Positions 56,431 to 64,000 of a stretch of DNA of 64,000 nt are shown here, piece by piece. The stretch's first letter is position 1; each line of letters opens with the position of its first letter. The notes beneath the pieces were generated by a model, which ran no database searches, was not told the DNA's origin, and saw nothing but the letters and a program-made list of their open reading frames with translations. The translations under genes were made by a program, and so were the position numbers. Location: positions 372,001 through 436,000 of the forward strand of contig JAADJZ010000008.1 of assembly GCA_011032825.1 (NCBI GenBank), read 5' to 3'. The DNA comes from Massariosphaeria phaeospora. Taxonomy: Eukaryota; Ascomycota; Dothideomycetes; Pleosporales.

Positions 56431-58803
56431 TCAAACGCCCGTCGTCGAGTTAACGACCACCTGATAGTCCAGTGACATCCGCCTAGCACGACGAGCGACG
56501 GCGTCTCCGTCCTTGATGATACAGAGGCAGAGACCGCGGGCCGCGAACGCGTCTTGGAGACAATCACGGCCAAACGTCCTATGCGTGGTGAGGGCAGTTC
56601 CGTTGAAATCGCGAGATAGACTATCGAGGCTAAGCTGCGTCTTGGATAGGGGACCATCGGCAGCCTTCTCGACGGATTTGGCGACGTCAACGGCGCGTCC
56701 GTGGATCATTCGAAGTGCATCAAGATCGCTGCGCAGGTTGTGTCCGATGATAATCGTGTCCTTGGTGATGAGCTTCCAGAGAGCGGCGCGAGCTGCTTGC
56801 CAGCCTTTGAGGACTTTGTAGCCAGCCTGCCGTGCGGCTTCGATATCCGAAAATCTGGACAATCCGGTAATACCGGTCTGCCAGTTCTTGACTGTAGCCT
56901 TGGGGTCGGGACACACTAGATGATGCATCAAGATGCGGCAGGTCAGAACATCGATCGCTGCGATCTTCACAACCTCCTGACAGCCATCCGCCAAAACAAT
57001 CTTGCTGCACGATAGAGCAATCACAGGGTAACCGGAAGTTGCTGGAGATCGAGATGGGGATGCTGCGAAGTCTTCCGCAGAATACTGGGCGGAGTACTCG
57101 TCTCTGAACGTCTGCGGCGATGGGAGGTACTCACCCTGGAGTTTGACAGGAAGATGGCACAGCTTTCCCACCATGCCGATTGCATTAGCTTGCATTCCGG
57201 AACCGATACGACGCCAATCTATACCGTTGTACGTCACCTTGCCGTCATGGTAGATCGTAACATCCGCCTGTAGAAGTAAAGGCAGCATTTTACCGCAAAT
57301 GAACGATACTTGCTCCATATCGGCGGGACCACCCCCAACTGGAGCAGCTGGTGGAGGAGGAGTAGATACTGGAGGGCCTTGCGGAGGGGCTCTATTCATT
57401 GCAGCAGATGGTCTTCGCGGGGTGAGATGAGGCCGGTTCGTTGAAGAAGGTCCTTGAGGAGTAATACGTGGTTGGTTTAGTGTAACGGATGGTCCCCGAG
57501 GAATCCGAATCGGCCTGTTCAGTGTACTTGCAGGTCCCTGAGGAGTAGGGCGTGGTTGATTCAGTGTATTTGCAAGTCCTTGAGGAGCAGCACGTTGTTG
57601 ATTCAGTGCAGAAGGTGCGCCGGGAGTAAGATTTGACCGTTTCGGTGTAGTAAGAGGACTCTGAGGAATAGGGCGGGGGGTGAGTGAGGCTCGTGTACGA
57701 CTGGAAACCGGTGAGTGCGATGGTTCCGGCGACGGACGAAGGCACCCTGCGTTTTTGAGCTGGTCGCGTGCCCGCTGTGTGAGCATCCATGAGTCTTTAC
57801 CAGCAAAATCGAGTCCCTCTCCTCCAACACCATGAGTATCTTGACGATGTTGCTTTATGGCAGCCTCGGATCGGGTAGTCTTCTGACAGCCTCCAATGCC
57901 GCACTTCCAAGTCTCTGCCGCCGAAGTACTGGCAGCTGTGGACGGATGCGGTGAAGGGCTCGAGGTTGGCTGAGTCGGCTTTGGCTCGGTCTGCCTTAGC
58001 TCGGGCTTCTTTGGCAGATTCGGCTTTGGGTCAGTCTGCCTTGGCTCGGGCTGTTTTGGCAAGTTCGGCTTTGGGTCAGTCTGCCTTGGCTGAGCCGGCT
58101 TCGGCGCGACCTTCACATCAGCCATTTCACCTTCTTCCGATGGAACCTTGACGGGCCGATCGAAGAAGCCAGGCGGGTAGACAGACTTGAGAGTCTTGAA
58201 CTTGGGCGGATCCACTTCGGCCGACGCTGAGTTTCGAGGTCGACAAGCTAGACCATGGAGGTCGAATCGCGCCTGGCTCCTGAAAGATTCCTGGCATTTG
58301 GCACAGTGGAGGTTGTAGTTTTTGGGATTGTTGTTGCTGGCCACTGTTTCCGACGCAGGATAGTATTGCAGTGTGCTCTCCGGCACCGCTATGGGGGCAT
58401 CGAGGTCAACGTACCGAACCAATCGGGCAGAGTTACGTAGATTACCATTTTGAGCTTCCTTTGCCCTGAATGCGTCCGAGCAGGGCTTGGGGAACTTCCT
58501 GTGCTGGGCGAGGAGAGTAGACGTCGGAAAGGGTTGAGAGCAGCTGGGGCACTGGTAGGCAGGCTGCCCGTGGCCGGCCTGGATCTCGTGGGCCTCCAGC
58601 TGCAGCGAGTCTGAGAAGGGCCAATTGCAGACATTGCAGAGGTGCTCGCTCTGAACGTCGGGATGGTTTCGCTGATGCTGAGTGAGAGCGGCTTTGGTGT
58701 CGAACGAGCCATCACACATGCCGCAATGCAGAAGCCCGTTCTTCGTACCACCATTCGTACCGTCCTTTGCACCCTTCTTCACACCGTGCTTTGCGCCTGC
58801 CAT
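56431..58803 (-). CDS. C2H2 zinc-finger protein with a degenerate REX4-like DEDD exonuclease domain
   Basis: A single frame from ATG 58803 (790 codons). N-terminal C2H2-like fingers: CGMCDGSFDTKAALTQHQRNH, CNVCNWPF...HEIQAGH, CPSCSQPF...HRKFPKPC, CAKCQESF...HGLAC; a fifth is WKCGIGGCQKT...HRQDTH (about residue 340). Pro-rich repeats follow: a PRQTDPKPNLPK unit three times, and TPQGPxSTLNxPR units about five times. The C-terminal exonuclease-like domain (about 590-770) has IALSCSKI where RNA exonucleases have ALDCEM, then IIGHNLRSDLDALRMIHGR and THRTFGRDCLQDAFAARGL. Two acidic catalytic residues of the first motif are therefore missing. Probably a nuclear RNA- or DNA-binding protein without nuclease activity. 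The frame stays open upstream of 58803 but has no further ATG. A 3' intron near the end is possible. Confidence 0.82.
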   Translation of the reverse strand: MAGAKHGVKKGAKDGTNGGTKNGLLHCGMCDGSFDTKAALTQHQRNHPDVQSEHLCNVCNWPFSDSLQLEAHEIQAGHGQPAYQCPSCSQPFPTSTLLAQHRKFPKPCSDAFRAKEAQNGNLRNSARLVRYVDLDAPIAVPESTLQYYPASETVASNNNPKNYNLHCAKCQESFRSQARFDLHGLACRPRNSASAEVDPPKFKTLKSVYPPGFFDRPVKVPSEEGEMADVKVAPKPAQPRQTDPKPNLPKQPEPRQTDPKPNLPKKPELRQTEPKPTQPTSSPSPHPSTAASTSAAETWKCGIGGCQKTTRSEAAIKQHRQDTHGVGGEGLDFAGKDSWMLTQRARDQLKNAGCLRPSPEPSHSPVSSRTRASLTPRPIPQSPLTTPKRSNLTPGAPSALNQQRAAPQGLANTLNQPRPTPQGPASTLNRPIRIPRGPSVTLNQPRITPQGPSSTNRPHLTPRRPSAAMNRAPPQGPPVSTPPPPAAPVGGGPADMEQVSFICGKMLPLLLQADVTIYHDGKVTYNGIDWRRIGSGMQANAIGMVGKLCHLPVKLQGEYLPSPQTFRDEYSAQYSAEDFAASPSRSPATSGYPVIALSCSKIVLADGCQEVVKIAAIDVLTCRILMHHLVCPDPKATVKNWQTGITGLSRFSDIEAARQAGYKVLKGWQAARAALWKLITKDTIIIGHNLRSDLDALRMIHGRAVDVAKSVEKAADGPLSKTQLSLDSLSRDFNGTALTTHRTFGRDCLQDAFAARGLCLCIIKDGDAVARRARRMSLDYQVVVNSTTGV

Positions 58804-60938
58804 CTTGTCGTTGAGCCTCGCTGCCGATATAGCGCGGAACTGCAGGTGGTGAGCGGCGCCTAGAGGCTTCGCGCGGGGGTAGGACGAGAGATAAGGGCGT
58901 ACGCAGCGGCGGACGGGCGCGGTCCAGACGGCGGGCAAATTTGAGGCGCCGTTTGCCGTTTGTGTGTCGTGACGAAATCAAAACAGAAGGGGGAGGAAGG
59001 CGCACGGACTTATCTGGCTGCCACGCTATCAGCGCTCGATTAAGCGGGGCGGTGGGCAACGCTCGATGGGGGACGGTATCATAGGCTGGGGACTGCGACG
59101 ACGGCTATCGCATCTGCTTTTGCAGCATTGAGCCTGGGCGAGCCTGTCTCCTGCGAGGCCGCGTTGATGCTGGCTGAGGCCAGGCCACTGCCACCGCGCA
59201 TCTCTTCACTAGTGAGGCACACTGAGCGAAGGCGAGCAAGAGTGAAGTGCGAAAACTCAAACGAACCTGTATCTCTTACATGTGTACACCCGAACATCCT
59301 ACTACTCCAGGGCAGTATAATCCGCACCCCTAGGGCGGATGTGGCAGCCACTAGCATATACCTTGAGCAGCGCCCGAACATTCCACATCCCTTCCGGTCG
59401 GCCACTCACCCTACGCGGACCTATACTCTGGACATCTGAAAAGTACAACGAAGAGAGAAACGCAGAGACGCGGGACAGAAACGTGAAGGAATCTGACGCT
59501 CGCAGAGAACAGCTCGTTCTAAAGATCTTCACGGGTCTCCTATGATTTACCGAACGAAAAGACAGGAAGGAATATCGAGTGGTACTAGGAAATAACTACA
59601 GGAAGACCTACTCCGTACACAATCTCACTTACAACTGCACTGAGCACTCTTCTCGAACGCCGCAGTACTACGACGCCTACACCAGTCGGCGAAGCTCTGC
59701 ACAACATTGTTCCGCACGCAACCGGATCCCAAGCACACCCACCTACCTACATACACCTTCATCGGCGAGCCTGAATACGAGGTTTCCGCCATGCACTCTC
59801 GTCCGGACAGTACCCACCCACCAGAAACACCTCGGTGCGACATGGCAATTCAGGTCAGGTCAGGTCAGCTCAGCTCATCGGCGACAGTCGTAGCATCTAC
59901 TTTCATGTCGGCGATGTTCCCTCGTGGGTCGCCGTTCCACACTGCACGAGGTCGGTCAGAAAAGCTTGACGCGTGGGTTGGGTTACACGCAGGCTGTGAA
60001 AAATTTCCGAAGCTTACTCACCATGTCATGTCGTGGTACACCAGTACCCCCCTTGTGCAACACTCGCAAGCAACCGAGTTTTCCTGCTGGTACGCAGTGC
60101 ATAGTACATACACCGGTTATCCATCCGGGCATCCCATCTATGCCTCGACCAGGTGAACGGAACAGCATACCTACATACTCGCACGACTGATTCAAGAGCA
60201 CCACCCCGCCCATATAACTACTCCGCGGCCTCATCTCGCATTCCCTCCCCCATGCGATGCGCCCTAGAGGTAAGTACTCCGTATCCGCACCCGCCCGGCA
60301 CTCGACCGACCACGCGCACGCATGCCACCACAACGGCGACGCACTCCGGCACCTGTGGAAATTGGCAAATTCGTTCCACACGGCGCAGGATGAAACGCAG
60401 GAATTATCCCGGCCTGCGCGGACGTCGGACGAACAGTTCCAGAAGCTCTCGTGCTGTGTTGATCGGCGAGGGGGTGGGTGAGGTCGGCGAGGTGAGCGGT
60501 GTAGGATTTGATGTTTGGGGTGCGTGCGTGCGTGGAGCCGAGGCGCTAGGGGCATAGATGCCCGATTTATGTGGTAGGGGATACGAGAATTTGATATGTA
60601 CAGTACGGACTTTTTAGTTTGGGGATGTCGGGTTTTTTTACGATGTTCATGTTAAAGGGGATATTTCAGAGGAATGCGTTTCGGGAAGAATGCATATATC
60701 AGCAAGTTATCATCATGGCATTGCTACGAAGATGAAGAAAATATGTCTAGGCAGATCAAAGTAGAACTTGGAAGAGGCTGCAGCACTAAAACACACTCAT
60801 CACGCCGTTCCTCTCATTCTACCCTATAGGCCCCTCTCCTTACACTCTTTGGCATACGCTTTCACATCCCCTATCTTCATATCAGCCACCTCTTATATTG
60901 CTCTCTGCTGTTCCTCACGCCGTTCTTTCTACTCTTTC
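58804..60938. other. 2.1-kb intergenic region, mostly without genes
   Basis: No supportable gene. A caggtcaggtcaggtcagctcagctc repeat lies at 59850-59877. The last ~120 bases hold the duplicated tail of the APH-family gene, described separately. Confidence 0.4.
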
Positions 60939-61050
60939 CTATAAGCCCCTCTCCTTACACTCTTTGTCATATGCTTTCACATCCTCCATCTTCCCCTCAA
61001 CCAACTCTTCCATCGCCCTCTGCTGTTCCTCACACAGCACCTCGTCTCCC
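60820..61050 (-). repeat. 115-bp tandem duplication of the APH gene 3' end
   Basis: The segment around 60935-61045, which encodes the last ~30 residues (EEQQRAMEELVEGKMEDVKA...CKERGL), is followed downstream by a second, diverged copy at about 60820-60930. It reads EEQQRAI*EVADMKIGDVKAYAKECKERGL in the same register. Matching points lie 115 bp apart (60831 and 60946). Confidence 0.85.
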
Positions 61051-62274
61051 TCCCGATGAAGCGCGCCCCAGTAAACATCATCCACATCCATACTCTTCCT
61101 AATCCCATAATCGAACCAAAACCGCCCACTCGTCCACGCTTCACGCATCTGCCTCGAAAGCCGGCCTTCTGTCGACGGTGATCTCTCCTCCACTTGCTCC
61201 AACGCATGGAGGAACTGCTGTAATCTGGGTTCGTAGCGCGCCAGGAAGTCTGCCATGCTGTAATGTTCCAGCCACATGTCTGGACCTTTTAACAAGAGCC
61301 ACCACGGCGGATCCTGGGAGAACTGTGCTGGCATCGCGTGTGTGAACTCCCAGTCTAGTATTGCGTTGATCTTGAGGGTGTCGGGGTCAGCGAGCATGTT
61401 TGAAGGCTGCAAGTCATCGCAGAAGAGTTTGAAAGGACCGTTGTTGTTTATGCAGTATTTAGGAATGAGCTGTCGAAATCGCTGGCGGGCAATGTACCTC
61501 CTCCTGGCATCTTCTGGGTTACCTGTGAGGTTACGTTGTATGCGGAGGTGAGTGAGATTTTCGTCAGATTGATACTCGAGATACGCTCTGGTGGTCCGGA
61601 AAGGCGCAGAGGGGAAAGTGTCCACGGGATAATTGGAGACGGTTACTGCCATATCGTTCATGTTGTAAGTAAATGGCCTCTCAGTTGCCAGCCACATACC
61701 ATCCGAGTGTTTAGTTATGGCTCCAATGGCGTCGAAGTCTAGCCTAGAAAGTTCGATCATGAATTCCGCTAGTTGTTGGTAGACGTAATCCAGTTTGGCG
61801 TTGTCAATATCATCCCTTAGAATGACATGATCATCCTCAGACTTGCCGGGTTGCTTCAGGAGGGTAGTGAGGGAGACACCTTTAATCCAATCCATGATGA
61901 TAAAAGGACCAAGATTTCTGGGACTTTCGTCTGTCAAACCCCAGCTGGAAACGCGAGGTACCGGGAGTTTAGTCTTTTCTCTCAAATTTTCCAAGACTTG
62001 GACCTCGTTTTTCACCTTCTCTTCTCGTCGGATGGTGAGTGTGGCCTAGTTTTGGGAACCGAATGATGGCCTTTGGTCCTCCATCGTTAAAGCGGACGGA
62101 AATACAGAAGTTGAACGAGCCCTTCAGGTATCCATCAAATTCCCCTTCAGGACATCCTGGACGGCGACTCGAGACGAAGGCTACGATCTCTTCCTTAGCG
62201 TTAAGAACCTTGATTAACCAAGCTCTACACTCGTTGTCAGCCTCAATCTCGGCGATTTCGTCGTATGGAGTCAT
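60939..62274 (-). pseudogene. Aminoglycoside-phosphotransferase-family (APH) kinase-like gene, frameshifted
   Basis: The C-terminal ~350 codons form a clean APH-fold frame: EEKVKNEVQVLENLREKTKLPVPRV, FIIMDWIKGVSL, FKLFCDDLQPSNMLAD (catalytic loop), INAILDWEFT (metal site), then DPPWWLLLKGPD. The N-terminal part from ATG 62274 (MTPYDEIAEIEADNECRAWL) ends CVRFNDGGPKAIIRFPKLG. At about 62045-62049 the family reading FPKxG-ATLTIRREEKV needs a change of frame (+1 or -2) inside CTAGGCC. The two halves abut, so an intron cannot repair it. Fungal APH-like proteins have diverse, mostly unknown substrates. This copy is either a recent pseudogene or carries a sequence error. Confidence 0.8.
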
Positions 62275-63159
62275 TGGAGTAAACTTCAACAGCTCTACAG
62301 AGTAGAGCAGACATTAATGATGTAGGTTTTGGGAGATACTAAGTTGTGGCTCGAAGAAGTTGTGTCGCTTGCACTGCACCCTGTACGGTAGTCTGGAAGG
62401 TGCACGTCCCTCTCCTCGTCATACGAAATAATGAAATCCCTAACTCTTCCTCAACACCATCACGCATCAAAACCGTCCATCATCATTCTGCAAGGTTAAG
62501 GCAACCCGACATCTGCTCGTTTACACGGCGCGTCCTGCGGCTAGCTTCCGATCTCCCGATTCTTCATAGTCGCCGTTTGCAATCCCCAAAGGTCGGCGAG
62601 GACGACGTCAGCACGCAAACGAGCACGGTCCGACTCGCACGAGTTCACACCCAGTACTGTCTAGTAGGCAGGGCAGCAGGAACGTGACGATGATGCGCGT
62701 ATGGAGGTATCCCGACCGTAGCAGGTGGTAGGGAAGCCTTTTTTCCTATCTTCCCGGGTCAATTCGACGACCGCCATGCCAAGTCATCGTGAACGAACGC
62801 CCCGACGCACGTGCCTACCACGTACCCAGCAGGTCCATGACGCTAAGCCCGATCAGCACCCTGCATGGTCAACCGATTGCTCAGTTGCCTGTATCGAGGC
62901 GCCACAAGATGCTCAAGCTTCGCATTTACGAGGCAAACGGTGGCATGGCACGGCTAAAATTACGCATTGTGGTCGGCGACCCGGCGGGGCACTAGACATG
63001 CATGGTGACTGTGGAGTGGCCCGACTCCGAAGGCGAGATGGGTCCTTCGTCTCCTTTAAACGGGGAAAGACTATACATACATCTAGGGCTGGGTTTGTTC
63101 TACGTGTTTGAGGGTTGTGCTTTCCACTCAGAATTTGCTACCAAGGCTGCAGCAACAGC
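62275..63159. other. Intergenic region, no gene seen
   Basis: Divergent 5' flank of the APH-like gene and the YeeE/YedE-like gene; short frames only. A TGTAG acceptor-like site at about 62300 leaves room for an upstream APH exon. Confidence 0.4.
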
Positions 63160-64000
63160 ATGTTCACTCCAATTGAAACGAGCATTGGCGCTCTCTTACT
63201 TCACCAGGCGACGAGCCTCTTGCTGTATCAGAATGGAACCGTACTGGGAGCTTCGGGATACATGCATCGACTCTTCTCGGCGCCTACCAAGGAAACGCTG
63301 GCATTCTTCGTGGGCATGGCGGCAAGTTTCATATCGTTAAACGCATTCCTCCCAGAGCTGGTGACAAGCTACCCGCCTGCTCCAGCTACACTTCAAGCTG
63401 CACTGGTGACGCTGGGACTTGGTGGGCTTGTTGGGTGGGGAACGAAAGTAAGTGTTGTTTCCCGCGCCGTCCATGACTTTCCGTTTAACAACGAAAAAGC
63501 TATCCAATGGCTGCACCTCCGGACATATGCTCTGCGGACTCTCTCGACTTAACGGACGGTCTGCACTTGCTGTCGCAACATTCTTCCCATCGGCCTTGCT
63601 CACACATCATCTTGTCCATCCAACCCTTCTCACAGATGCCTGTAGCTCCGGCTCGCCCTGCTACATACCAACCTACCCTACCATCGAGACCACGGTCTCA
63701 CTCGTTCTACTCGCGGTAGCGACAGTGATTGCTTCACGGATTCTGCCACAACTCATTGCGGGTGTAACAACATCTGAAGGAAAACCTTCCACCGAACCTC
63801 TCGCTCGGCAAGCGACCCAGTTCTTTGCTGGTCTACAATTCGGTCTCGGCCTACACATCTCGCAGATGGCATCCCCGTCGAAAGTGCTCTCATTCCTGTC
63901 GTTTCCGAATATGAATGCTTGGGACCCTTCGATGGTATTGGTAATCCTTTTCGGAATACTACCTAACTTGATGGAGAACCAAATACGAGGATTCGAGAAG
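63160..64000 (+). CDS. YeeE/YedE-family (sulfur transport) membrane protein, partial at window end
   Basis: Model: 63160-63447, then 63500-64000 and beyond; 263 codons visible with no stop. The start MFTPIETSIGALLLHQATSLLLYQNGTVLGASGYM is typical of fungal two-half YeeE/YedE proteins. The intron 63448-63499 (GTAAGT to AAAAAG) restores GTKLSNGCTSGHMLCGLSRLNGRS, the family's Cys-containing core (GCTSGHMxCGxSR). Hydrophobic helices alternate through the rest (TLAFFVGMAASFISLNAF, ETTVSLVLLAVATVIASRIL), and FLSFPNMNAWDPSMVLVI starts the second conserved block. Bacterial relatives take up thiosulfate or other sulfur species through such Cys. A plasma- or organelle-membrane transporter of reduced sulfur is inferred. 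The 3' end lies outside the window. Confidence 0.88.

Overview
This window is nuclear DNA of a filamentous ascomycete (Pezizomycotina; a Dothideomycetes/Pleosporales-like species is my best guess, with low certainty). The evidence is many short (about 45-65 bp) GT-AG introns with fungal branch sites, typical fungal families (DUF1996, DUF7730, CBM1, WASP/Las17, Mic19, Rgp1, Shb17), a RID-type DNA methyltransferase, and repeats mutated in the way repeat-induced point mutation (RIP) mutates them. I rebuilt exon structures by hand. Every multi-exon model listed as a CDS closes in frame.

Layout. 1-820 is an AT-rich, RIP-like relic at the left edge. 1-12.8 kb is an accessory-looking region: an orphan ORF, two inverted DUF1996 secreted-protein paralogs, a DUF7730 gene with an in-frame TGA, and a complete but dead hAT transposon (8930-12023) with 22-bp terminal inverted repeats and a perfect 8-bp target-site duplication. 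15.5-21.3 kb holds three metabolic genes: an SDR, a type I glutamine synthetase-like ligase, and a membrane-anchored Msc7-like aldehyde dehydrogenase. 22.3-25.8 kb has a DUF3632-like gene and a secreted subtilisin-fold protein with altered catalytic residues. 27.7-38.5 kb is mostly housekeeping: a PPPPY-motif protein, WASP, the RID methyltransferase, Mic19, and a GNAT divergent from Mic19 across 101 bp. 39.9-46.7 kb has a secreted stand-alone CBM1 protein, an Shb17-like phosphatase, a repeat-rich gene desert containing a 62-bp perfect palindrome between two copies of a ~245-bp direct duplication, and a PIR-repeat/GPI-type wall protein. 49-58.8 kb has an LEA-like small protein, a polytopic membrane protein, Rgp1, and a zinc-finger protein with a degenerate DEDD exonuclease domain. 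60.9-64 kb has a frameshifted APH-family gene with a duplicated tail and a YeeE/YedE-type transporter that runs off the right edge.

Links between parts. The RID homolog would be the expected agent of the CpA-to-TpA damage seen in the hAT element. All thirteen in-frame stops in its otherwise single-frame transposase are TAG or TAA and none is TGA. The SDR, GS-like and ALDH genes resemble an amine/amino-acid catabolic neighbourhood (analogy with the bacterial gamma-glutamylation route), which is inference. I found no tRNA, rRNA or CRISPR.
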